From Pseudomonas sp. (GTDB taxonomy: Bacteria; Pseudomonadota; Gammaproteobacteria; Pseudomonadales; Pseudomonadaceae), in NCBI GenBank assembly GCA_026398835.1, contig JAPLSD010000138.1, positions 1 through 5,447 of the forward strand: 5,447 nucleotides of DNA, given 5' to 3'. The number at the start of each line of letters is the position of its first letter. Within the stretch, counting starts at the first letter, position 1. Below the pieces are notes generated by a model, which was not told the origin of the DNA, did no database searches, and saw nothing but the letters and a program-made list of their open reading frames with translations. The position numbers and the translations under genes were made by a program. This document shows, one piece after another, positions 1-4,954 of the stretch.

Positions 1-596
1 TGTATGACAAGGCCGGTATTGGCCGTGAACGCGTACTGATCAAGGTCGCTTCCACCTGGGAAGGCATCCGTGCCGCCGAGCAACTGGAGCGCGAAGGCAT
101 CCAGACCAACCTGACCCTGCTGTTCTCGTTCGCCCAGGCGATTGCCTGTGCCGATGCCGGGGTATTCCTGATTTCGCCGTTCGTGGGCCGGATTTACGAC
201 TGGTACAAGAAGGCCAACGGTAGCGACTACACAGGCTCCGATGATCCGGGCGTGCAGTCGGTCACTCGCATCTACAACTACTACAAGTCCAATGACTACA
301 AGACCGTAGTCATGGGCGCCAGCTTCCGCAATCTGAACCAGATCGAGCAGTTGGCCGGTTGTGATCGCCTGACCATCAGCCCTGACCTGCTGGAGAAACT
401 CGCTGCCGACACTGGCAAGCTCGAGCGCAAACTGGCGCCAGGCCACGCTGGCGAACCTCGTCAGAGCCTGACCGAGAGCCAGTTCCGCTGGGCCTCCAAT
501 GAGGACGCCATGGCCACCGAGAAGCTTGCCGAAGGTATTCGTCAGTTCGCTCGTGACCAGGAAAAACTCGAAGCGCTGCTGTCCGCCAAGCTCTGA
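1..596 (+). CDS. tal: Transaldolase, 3' part (5' end outside window)
   Basis: Transaldolase of the non-oxidative pentose phosphate pathway (cytosolic) moves a dihydroxyacetone unit from sedoheptulose 7-phosphate to glyceraldehyde 3-phosphate, giving erythrose 4-phosphate and fructose 6-phosphate. The open frame enters from the left edge (first full codon at 3) and gives 197 residues before TGA at 594-596. It carries the TalB-type signatures: [19 protein letters not shown], where the Lys at codon 42-44 corresponds to the Schiff-base lysine (Lys132 of E. coli TalB), then [18 protein letters not shown] and [15 protein letters not shown]. The family is about 310-317 residues long, so roughly 110 N-terminal residues are missing only because the window starts inside the gene. 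An internal GTG at 183 is not the start, since conserved sequence runs through it. The gene ends 22 bases before a strong terminator and converges on rssC. The frame shows no lesions. Confidence 0.97.
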   Translation, partial: YDKAGIGRERVLIKVASTWEGIRAAEQLEREGIQTNLTLLFSFAQAIACADAGVFLISPFVGRIYDWYKKANGSDYTGSDDPGVQSVTRIYNYYKSNDYKTVVMGASFRNLNQIEQLAGCDRLTISPDLLEKLAADTGKLERKLAPGHAGEPRQSLTESQFRWASNEDAMATEKLAEGIRQFARDQEKLEALLSAKL

Positions 597-613
597 TCAG
601 AGCCGGCAGATGC

Positions 614-648
614 AAAAAGGGCGAACCCTTGCGGGTTCGCCCTTTTTT
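614..648. terminator. Bidirectional rho-independent terminator between tal and rssC
   Basis: A perfect 10-bp stem, GGGCGAACCC (619-628) with GGGTTCGCCC (633-642), has a TTGC loop. It is followed by six T on the plus strand (643-648) and preceded by five A (614-618), which become the U tract for transcripts on the minus strand. It lies between the convergent ends of tal (596) and rssC (670), so it can serve both. Confidence 0.93.
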
Positions 649-669
649 ATGCGCTGAAGCTTGCTGCGA

Positions 670-1152
670 TCAGTGACGCTCCAGGGCGTTCACCAGATCG
701 TGAAAAGCTTCGCGATTGGAGTCGTTCAGGCCCATGAGGATCTTGTGCGCTTCGAGCACTTTGATCCGCACCACTTCTTCCGACTGATCCTGGGATGGCA
801 GGTCGGTGAGGCTTTCCGGGCAAGGGATCGGACGATCAACGATGTTGAACACCTGATCGAAGCCCATCGACTGCAAGAGCCGGGTGATGTCTTCGTGGGT
901 GGTGACGACAGTCGGCAACAGGCCGACCTTCTGCCGCGAAAGGATCGACAATTTGGCCAGCAAGCCAAGTGTTGTGCTGTCAATGCTGCGGGTTTCGGTC
1001 AGATCGATCACGATCGCTGAAAAATTCAGCGAGGTGAAGATCTTCTCAATAGTCGCATCCAACGCCGAACATAGGGTCAGGCGTACTTCACCGACGAACT
1101 TCAGGACGAAGGTGCCGTCCTGCTCGGCGAACTGGATTCTACCGGTACTCAT
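670..1152 (-). CDS. rssC: STAS-domain anti-sigma factor antagonist (RssC type)
   Basis: The product has 160 residues. Residues about 5-105 form a STAS domain of the SpoIIAA/RsbV kind: a beta-rich start (GTFVLKFVGEVRLT), then IVIDLTETRSIDSTTLGLLAKL. Ser59 in the DSTTLG motif sits where the regulatory phospho-serine of SpoIIAA-type proteins sits. A further 50 or so residues, charged and probably helical, follow the STAS core and are longer than in minimal anti-anti-sigma factors. The ATG (1152-1150) overlaps the TAA of rssB by one base (TAATG), and AGGAA lies about eight bases upstream inside rssB, so the two are very likely co-translated. The role expected from the family is to be the phosphorylatable switch that the upstream PP2C response regulator dephosphorylates, releasing or capturing a partner in RpoS control. 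The symbol rests on recalled Pseudomonas naming. No cognate serine kinase is encoded nearby. Confidence 0.85.
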   Translation of the reverse strand: MSTGRIQFAEQDGTFVLKFVGEVRLTLCSALDATIEKIFTSLNFSAIVIDLTETRSIDSTTLGLLAKLSILSRQKVGLLPTVVTTHEDITRLLQSMGFDQVFNIVDRPIPCPESLTDLPSQDQSEEVVRIKVLEAHKILMGLNDSNREAFHDLVNALERH

Positions 1153-2333
1153 TAAAGATTCCTGCTCAACACCAACAGGGCGATATCATCCGGCATCTCC
1201 CCTAGCGTGGCCAATCCAAAAACCTGCCGCAGACCATCCAGGCTGCCGCCCGCCGTTCTAACCCTTTCAGGTAAGGCGGCCTCTTTCTCTTTGAGTGTCT
1301 GCTCGGGCAAAAGGTCCAGAATGCCGTCAGACATTAGCGTCAGACTGAATGTCGGCGGCAATTCCATTACGTGATCTTCGTAGGTGGCTTCATTGAACAA
1401 GCCCACCGGCAGACCACGCCCTTCCAGATAGCGAACACTGTTTGGGGTGTACAACACAGGCAATGGCAGGTGACCGCCAATGCTATAGGTCAACAAACCC
1501 GTCTCCTCGTCGATGACTCCACCGACCATCGTGACATGTTTGCCCAGCTTACAACTGATCAGGCCACGGTTGATATGCCCAAGGACTTCCGAAGGCTTGA
1601 ATTCCGGCAAAGTGCCATTGCGCTTGGACTCGAACAACAACCGCGTGGTCATGAATTTCAACAGCACCGTGACGAATGCCGAAGACGCGCCATGACCGGA
1701 AACATCGGCCAGATAAAACGCTACCCGACGCTCGTCGACCCGAAAATAGTCAACGAAATCACCGGAAAGGTACAAAGACGGAATGATTTGGTGCGCGAAC
1801 TTAAACTCATCGATCGTCCAGGGACTGACCGGCAGCATGTTCATCTGCACCTGACGCCCGGCGTTCTGGTCTTCCTGAAGCAGGTTCAGGCTGGCTTCAA
1901 GCTCGCGGTTAGCGGTTTCCAGCTTCTCGCGGTAGCGCTGGTTCTCCAGCAGCAGACGCGCACGATCCAGGGCCCGGCGCACGGAGTGCTCGAGCACAGC
2001 CAGATCTTCCAGGGGTTTGATCAGGTAATCCGCGGCACCGAGGCGCAAGGCCTCGACAGCGTCGTTCATGACGCCGGCGCCCGAGACAACGATCACTGGC
2101 GTTTGCGGAGCAAGCTCGGTCACCTGACGAATCAGCTCGAGTCCGCCCATCTGCGGCATGCGCAGATCGCAGATCACCAAGTCGGGCTTTGCTTGCTCGA
2201 ATACCTTAAGACCTTGCTGGCCATTGCTGGCCTGAAGGACGCTGAATCCACTGTCTTCCAAATAGGCCGCGAGGCTCGCGCGCACTACTTCGTCGTCATC
2301 GATTATCAGCAACGTGGCACTGGTTTTTTGCAT
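1152..2333 (-). CDS. rssB: Response regulator with PP2C-type phosphatase output domain (RssB type)
   Basis: The 393-residue protein begins MQKTSATLLIIDDDEVVRAS. Residues 6-120 are a receiver domain with acidic pocket D12-D14, phospho-acceptor D56 in DLVICDLRMP, S84 and K106 in DYLIKP. A charged helix, probably a coiled coil, spans about 115-160 (LENQRYREKLETANRELEAS). Residues 165-393 form an SpoIIE/RsbU-like PP2C domain. It keeps the metal-binding acids D192 (GDF), D210 (ADVSGHG), D336 (MSDGILD) and D383 (PDDIALL), so it looks catalytically competent. E. coli RssB, the ClpXP adaptor for RpoS, has a degenerate PP2C domain. Here the likely substrate is the STAS protein encoded immediately downstream. 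I chose the ATG at 2333 because the receiver begins just after it. The frame stays open to a GTG at 2393, but those 20 extra residues look unlike a receiver. Neither start has a clear Shine-Dalgarno sequence. Confidence 0.92.
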   Translation of the reverse strand: MQKTSATLLIIDDDEVVRASLAAYLEDSGFSVLQASNGQQGLKVFEQAKPDLVICDLRMPQMGGLELIRQVTELAPQTPVIVVSGAGVMNDAVEALRLGAADYLIKPLEDLAVLEHSVRRALDRARLLLENQRYREKLETANRELEASLNLLQEDQNAGRQVQMNMLPVSPWTIDEFKFAHQIIPSLYLSGDFVDYFRVDERRVAFYLADVSGHGASSAFVTVLLKFMTTRLLFESKRNGTLPEFKPSEVLGHINRGLISCKLGKHVTMVGGVIDEETGLLTYSIGGHLPLPVLYTPNSVRYLEGRGLPVGLFNEATYEDHVMELPPTFSLTLMSDGILDLLPEQTLKEKEAALPERVRTAGGSLDGLRQVFGLATLGEMPDDIALLVLSRNL

Positions 2334-2487
2334 GTGGGCAAACGGCGCCAGAATTAGGTTGGCGTAGGTGAGCTGGATGTTGGCAGAGCTCACACTACTG
2401 GATTCGCTTTCTAGCCTCTCTGAGTCGCAGCCTTTGGAGCTATTGCCCTATTCGCGCGTTATTCAGAGGTGCCCTTCTAAGGCGCAG

Positions 2488-2516
2488 ACGGTACTCCCAT
2501 CCGCGGGGCGTTTCAA
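2488..2516 (-). promoter_or_regulatory. Weak candidate promoter for rssB-rssC
   Basis: On the minus strand, TTGAAA (2516-2511) is followed after 17 bp by TACCGT (2493-2488). The -35 is good, but the -10 matches only the most conserved T, A and T. It would give a leader of about 150 nt before the ATG at 2333. It is a tentative reading, and a stationary-phase promoter with no -35 would be missed by eye. Confidence 0.25.
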
Positions 2517-2542
2517 GCTCATGCCGATGGTCGCTTGACGTC

Positions 2543-2572
2543 TTTACACCGCAAATCACCGGGAGTTATAAA
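2543..2572 (+). promoter_or_regulatory. Sigma70-type promoter of the PilZ gene
   Basis: TTTACA (2543-2548) and TATAAA (2567-2572) each match the sigma70 consensus at five of six bases and are separated by 18 bp. Transcription would start near 2579, about 32 nt before the ATG at 2611, which has AAGGA at 2598-2602 as its ribosome binding site. Confidence 0.6.
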
Positions 2573-2610
2573 AACGGGCAAAACCGTAACAGAATCGAAG
2601 GATAGAACCC

Positions 2611-2909
2611 ATGCGTCAAAATGATCGTGACTACAACGAAAAGCGCGATTACATCCGCAGCGGGTGGATGCCGAGGTCACGCTGATTCACACCGGGCAGG
2701 TGATTCCAGCCGTCTGTGTGGACCTTTCCAGCAGTGGCATGCAGGTCCAGGCTCAGCGCTCATTCAAGGTGGGCGACACGCTCAGCGTACGCATAGACTC
2801 CGAACATACCGCGCTCAAAGGCCTGGAAGCCGAGACCGAGGTCGTCTGGGTTAGAGAAGATGACGGTGGCAGTCAGAAACTTGGGCTTACAATACTGAAA
2901 ATGAATTAA
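2611..2909 (+). pseudogene. PilZ-domain gene disrupted by a one-base frameshift
   Basis: A well-formed translation start (AAGGA at 2598-2602, eight bases, ATG at 2611) opens a frame reading MRQNDRDYNEKRDYIR, which contains the PilZ RxxxR c-di-GMP-binding motif as R12-D-Y-I-R16. That frame then goes wrong (SGWMPRSR) and stops at TGA 2683-2685. The rest of the PilZ domain lies in the frame one base back: VDAEVTL, the second signature DLSSSG (DxSxxG), VGDTLSVRI, EVVWVREDD, ending at TAA 2907-2909. Adding one base near 2657-2658 (for example T, making CGC ATG CGG GTG GAT) joins them into a single 99-residue single-domain PilZ protein with normal RxxxRxxV spacing. Small proteins of this kind are c-di-GMP receptors that act on motility, exopolysaccharide or partner proteins. 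The break could be a true mutation or a sequencing error. There is no canonical slippery heptamer. Confidence 0.82.
2664..2909 (+). CDS. Residual open frame of the PilZ gene (81 residues if started at GTG)
   Basis: This is the uninterrupted remainder of the frameshifted PilZ gene, and the form an automatic gene finder would report. Initiation at GTG 2664 would give 81 residues with the PilZ beta-barrel and DLSSSG (D20 to G25) but without the N-terminal arginines of RxxxR. By family knowledge such a protein should not bind c-di-GMP normally. The GTG has no convincing Shine-Dalgarno sequence of its own. It lies 19 bases upstream of the stop codon of the broken 24-codon leader frame, so weak re-initiation is conceivable but unproven. 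If the lesion is a sequencing error, this entry should be replaced by the full-length gene from 2611. Confidence 0.45.
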   Translation: MDAEVTLIHTGQVIPAVCVDLSSSGMQVQAQRSFKVGDTLSVRIDSEHTALKGLEAETEVVWVREDDGGSQKLGLTILKMN

Positions 2910-2926
2910 TCCCGGACACAAACGCA

Positions 2927-2950
2927 GAAGGCGGCCAATTGGCCGCCTTC
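2927..2950. terminator. Palindrome between convergent PilZ gene and mlaA, probable terminator
   Basis: A perfect 24-bp palindrome has 10-bp arms, GAAGGCGGCC (2927-2936) and GGCCGCCTTC (2941-2950), around AATT. It lies 18 bases after the PilZ stop and 18 bases after the mlaA stop, the expected place for a shared terminator. Neither side has a continuous T tract (CGTTGTTG on plus, TGCGTTTGTG on minus), so its efficiency is uncertain. Confidence 0.65.
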
Positions 2951-2968
2951 GTTGTTGCAGCGTCAGGT

Positions 2969-3658
2969 TTAAAAGTCGTCTTCGACCTTGCCGTCTTTGA
3001 CTTTGAACTCGCGGTTCTGCAGATAGGCATTACGAATGAACGTGTACTTGTCGCCGCTGACCAGTTTCTCCGCCGACAACAGGCTGGCACGGGTATCGAT
3101 CACATCCATGCCGATGGCCATATTACGCGCCGGAATGTCGTTCATGTAACGGTAGGGTTCAGTGTAGCTGTCCACGTACTTGGAAGGCGCATCACGCAGC
3201 GTACTTGGGCCAAAGAACGGCAGCATCACATACGGACCACTGCGCACGCCCCAGTGGCCAAGGGTCTGACCGAAGTCTTCATCGTTGCGCTGCAGGCCCA
3301 TTTTGGTGCCCACATCGAAGAACCCGGCCACGCCGAGCGTGGTGTTCATCAACAAACGTGCAGTGTCGACGCCAGCGGCGTGAGGCTTGGCCTGCAAGAC
3401 GTCGTTGGCCAGATTGCCAACGTCGCCGATGTTGCGGAACATGTTGTGGATGCCATCTTCAAGGAACTGCGGCGTGATCGCCTGATAGCCCTTCGCCAAG
3501 GGTTTCAGAGCATAGGTATCGAGCAGGTCGTTGAACCGGAAAATCGGCCGGTTAATGCTCTCCCAAGGATCTTCTTCCGTTGCTGCCTGAGCGACAAACG
3601 GAACCAGCAAGACGCTGGCACACACACATAGTTGAGCTAGACGATTACTCCAGCGCAT
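2969..3658 (-). CDS. mlaA: MlaA/VacJ family outer-membrane phospholipid asymmetry protein
   Basis: The product has 229 residues. MlaA sits in the outer membrane with a porin and removes mislocalised phospholipids from the outer leaflet, passing them to periplasmic MlaC and the MlaFEDB transporter. The mature part has the family pattern: DPWESINRPIFRFND near residues 30-44, then LKPLAKGYQAITPQFLEDGIHNMFRNIGDVGNLANDVLQ, LLMNTTLGVAGFFDVGTKMGL, DEDFGQTLGHWGVRSGPYVMLPFFGPSTLRD, and DTRASLLSAE. The N-terminus is a signal peptide with probable signal peptidase I cleavage after AQA (residue about 25). The lipobox cysteine typical of E. coli MlaA is absent: Cys11 and Cys13 lie too early, with no L-[AS]-[GA]-C context. 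The start ATG (3658) has AAGGAG (3672-3667) eight bases upstream. The gene stands alone, with no mla transporter genes nearby. Its 3' end converges with the PilZ gene. Confidence 0.95.
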   Translation of the reverse strand: MRWSNRLAQLCVCASVLLVPFVAQAATEEDPWESINRPIFRFNDLLDTYALKPLAKGYQAITPQFLEDGIHNMFRNIGDVGNLANDVLQAKPHAAGVDTARLLMNTTLGVAGFFDVGTKMGLQRNDEDFGQTLGHWGVRSGPYVMLPFFGPSTLRDAPSKYVDSYTEPYRYMNDIPARNMAIGMDVIDTRASLLSAEKLVSGDKYTFIRNAYLQNREFKVKDGKVEDDF

Positions 3659-3685
3659 AGCAAAAACTCCTTGGATGTTCTGTCA

Positions 3686-3721
3686 CAGGGACTATGCCCT
3701 GGTGGTATGCGGGCTAGTATA
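3686..3721 (-). promoter_or_regulatory. Possible mlaA promoter -10 and leader hairpin
   Basis: On the minus strand TATACT (3721-3716) is a good -10 element, but no clear -35 precedes it at 16-18 bp. In the short leader that would follow, CAGGG (3701-3697) and CCCTG (3690-3686) form a 5-bp stem with a 6-nt loop, 14 bases before the AAGGAG ribosome binding site. This could be an operator or a leader structure. The assignment is by eye only. Confidence 0.35.
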
Positions 3722-3793
3722 AGACGGATCGGCTTTATTACGCAGCATTCAGAGAAACGCTTCAGCGCGGGCTCGGCTTCGCCATTTATACAA

Positions 3794-3838
3794 GTGTTAT
3801 ACAGGTGTCACCCATCTGTCATGGGTCACAGCTAGCCT
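3794..3838 (+). promoter_or_regulatory. Pho box (PhoB-binding site) and -10 of the PhnX-like gene
   Basis: Three 7-bp half-sites repeat with exact 11-bp phasing: GTGTTAT (3794-3800), GTGTCAC (3805-3811) and CTGTCAT (3816-3822), each pair separated by 4 bp. The last matches the E. coli Pho-box half-site CTGTCAT exactly. Ten bases further on is TAGCCT (3833-3838), which keeps the three most conserved bases of a -10. This matches class promoters in which PhoB replaces the -35. The start of transcription would be near 3845, giving a leader of about 20 nt with the ribosome binding site CAGGGA at 3851-3856 and the ATG at 3864. It predicts induction at low phosphate. Confidence 0.7.
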
Positions 3839-3863
3839 GTGATGCTATTTCAGGGATGTTGAT

Positions 3864-4487
3864 ATGCCGCACGCTGAAGCCTTACCCGTAGCCGCTCCGG
3901 CCCTGACCGCCGTACTCTTCGGCCTCAGTGGCTGCCTGGTCGATTTCGGCGCCCGAACGCACCAGCACGGCGTCGATAAGCTCCCCCACGAGCCCGCCAA
4001 TACCACCCCGGGCGCGCTGGACATTCTGCACAGTTTGCAACGCCAGGGCATCCCTTGCGCCTGGCTGGACGAGCTGCCGCACGGGGTCAGCCACTCCCTC
4101 GCGGCATCACTGCCGGACTGGATCAAACCCACCAACACCGAAACAGCCAGCCAATGGCCTGCTCCGAACGCCTGCTGGCAGGCGCTGATGGCACTGAATG
4201 TCAGTCGCCTGGATGGCTGCGTGCTGGTCAGCGGTGAACCGCGCTTGCTGCAATCGGGCCTCAACGCCGGGCTCTGGACTATCGGGCTGGCATCCTGCGG
4301 TTCGTTGTGTGGGTTAGCCCCAAGCGAATGGCAGGCGTTGAGCCAGCAAGAGCGCGAGCGCAAACGCGGCAAGGCGACGCTGCAACTGTTTGGCCTCGGC
4401 GTGCATTCGGTGATCGATCACTTGGGCGAACTCACAACCTGCCTGGCAGACATCGGCCTACGGCGACTCAAGGGTGAAAAGCCCTGA
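3864..4487 (+). CDS. Capless phosphonoacetaldehyde hydrolase-like HAD protein, probable pseudoenzyme
   Basis: The 207-residue protein is recognisable as a relative of PhnX (phosphonatase, HAD superfamily) by VLFGLSGCLVDFG (17-29, matching the PhnX start VIFDWAGTTVDFG), TPGALDILHSLQRQGIP (48-64), LNAGLWTIGLA (133-143), GLAPSEWQALSQQERE (150-165) and the C-terminal IDHLGELTTCLADI. PhnX is about 270 residues. Here the cap domain that normally follows motif I, with the Schiff-base lysine, is absent. The catalytic positions are also replaced: nucleophile Asp to Gly20, the +2 position to Ser22, the motif II threonine region to CAWLDEL, the motif III basic residue region to ASQWPAP, and the motif IV GDTxxD to SGEPRLL. 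It therefore should not hydrolyse phosphonoacetaldehyde. The ATG at 3864 has CAGGGA seven bases upstream, and a Pho box lies in front of the gene. No phnW or phosphonate transport genes are present. A regulatory or binding role is inferred. Confidence 0.85.
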   Translation: MPHAEALPVAAPALTAVLFGLSGCLVDFGARTHQHGVDKLPHEPANTTPGALDILHSLQRQGIPCAWLDELPHGVSHSLAASLPDWIKPTNTETASQWPAPNACWQALMALNVSRLDGCVLVSGEPRLLQSGLNAGLWTIGLASCGSLCGLAPSEWQALSQQERERKRGKATLQLFGLGVHSVIDHLGELTTCLADIGLRRLKGEKP

Positions 4488-4529
4488 TTTGATCGAGATC
4501 ATGCACACGACGATGGAGTGGATTACTCT

Positions 4530-4549
4530 AAGGTCTAGGTATGGACCTT
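4530..4549. repeat. Near-perfect hairpin between the PhnX-like gene and the DUF4404 gene
   Basis: AAGGTCTA (4530-4537) and TGGACCTT (4542-4549) form an 8-bp stem (one U.G wobble as RNA) capped by GGTA, a GNNA-type tetraloop. No T tract follows, so it is not a standard terminator. It lies 43 bases after the stop of the upstream gene and 51 bases before the next start. I see no convincing promoter in the 113-bp gap (4488-4600). Confidence 0.5.
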
Positions 4550-4600
4550 TAGTCTGCTGCAGCGGTCCATGCCTGTGCCTATCAATAAAGGGAGAACGCC

Positions 4601-4864
4601 ATGCCTGCCCGCGAACTGCAAGAACAGCTCAATACCCTGCGCGAGCAATTGGAGCAAAACCCACCGCTTTCGGAAGCAGAACGTGCCAATCTGCAGGATC
4701 TGATGCAACAGATTGAGCTTGAACTTGAACTTGAGAGTAAGACTCAGGACTCCAGCCTGGCTGACGGCGTCAACCTTGCCGTAGAACGCTTCGAACTCGA
4801 ACACCCCGCCATTGCTGCAACGCTGCGAAACATCGTGCAGACCTTGGGCAATATCGGGATATAA
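4601..4864 (+). CDS. DUF4404 family small helical protein
   Basis: This 87-residue cytosolic protein has no signal peptide or membrane segment. Residues 1-48 are a leucine/glutamate-rich amphipathic helix pair (ELQEQLNTLREQLEQNPPLSEAERANLQDLMQQIELELELES), likely coiled coil, with a NPPLSEAER turn. Residues 50-87 are DSSLADGVNLAVERFELEHPAIAATLRNIVQTLGNIGI, where ERFE..HP...TLR..I.TL is the part I recognise as DUF4404. The function of the family is unknown to me. The start ATG is set by AAGGGAG (4588-4594) six bases upstream. Codons 39-44 are three direct hexamer repeats encoding EL-EL-EL. It shares orientation with the Pho-box-driven gene upstream and has no terminator separating it from that gene, so read-through at low phosphate is possible. 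It ends at a strong terminator. Confidence 0.85.
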   Translation: MPARELQEQLNTLREQLEQNPPLSEAERANLQDLMQQIELELELESKTQDSSLADGVNLAVERFELEHPAIAATLRNIVQTLGNIGI

Positions 4865-4877
4865 ACACCCGAGATAC

Positions 4878-4910
4878 AAAAAAGCCCCGCCTTTTAAAGC
4901 GGGGCTTTTT
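4878..4910. terminator. Bidirectional rho-independent terminator between the DUF4404 gene and queF
   Basis: The stem AGCCCCGC (4883-4890) with GCGGGGCT (4899-4906) has an 8-nt loop. It is flanked by an A run (4878-4883) and a T run (4906-4910), so it can end transcripts from both directions. It sits 14 bases after the DUF4404 stop and about 45 bases past the end of queF. Confidence 0.92.
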
Positions 4911-4928
4911 CATTTGTGAGTGCGGTAC

Positions 4929-4945
4929 AGCAAGCCCGCTCCCAC
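4929..4945 (-). repeat. Remnant of a Pseudomonas REP sequence
   Basis: On the minus strand this reads GTGGGAGCGGGCTTGCT, the 5' half of the common P. fluorescens/P. putida type REP unit as I know it. The following bases (GTACCGCAC) do not continue into the usual CGCGA half, so the hairpin is lost and only a truncated, solitary copy remains between queF and the terminator. Confidence 0.6.
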
Positions 4946-4954
4946 TCTAGATAT

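Noticed and set aside
1371..2357. A 328-codon open frame on the plus strand opposite rssB
   Set aside because: It lies wholly antisense to rssB, whose translation shows full receiver and PP2C motifs. The antisense protein has no recognisable domain and the length follows from high-GC codon use.
2334..2393. A longer RssB starting at GTG 2393
   Set aside because: It would add 20 residues ahead of a receiver domain that already begins properly at the ATG at 2333, and no ribosome binding site precedes the GTG.
2650..2670. Programmed ribosomal frameshifting to make full-length PilZ protein
   Set aside because: The overlap lacks a canonical slippery heptamer and no stimulatory structure is evident. 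A one-base loss or sequencing error is the simpler explanation.
2939..3631. A 230-codon open frame on the plus strand opposite mlaA
   Set aside because: It mirrors mlaA, which is unmistakable by sequence. The mirror frame has no ribosome binding site or family features, and it starts inside the convergent terminator palindrome.
3604..3658. Cys11 or Cys13 of MlaA as a lipoprotein attachment cysteine
   Set aside because: The context LAQLCVC lacks Ala/Gly at -1 and the hydrophobic core continues well past it. AQA at residues 23-25 fits signal peptidase I better.
3845..4372. A 175-codon open frame on the minus strand opposite the PhnX-like gene
   Set aside because: The plus-strand frame has PhnX-family segments, a good ribosome binding site and an upstream promoter. 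The minus-strand frame has none of these.
3864..4487. Annotating this gene as an active phosphonoacetaldehyde hydrolase (phnX)
   Set aside because: Family resemblance is clear, but nucleophile, Schiff-base lysine, cap and metal-binding acids are all missing, so the enzyme name would be misleading.
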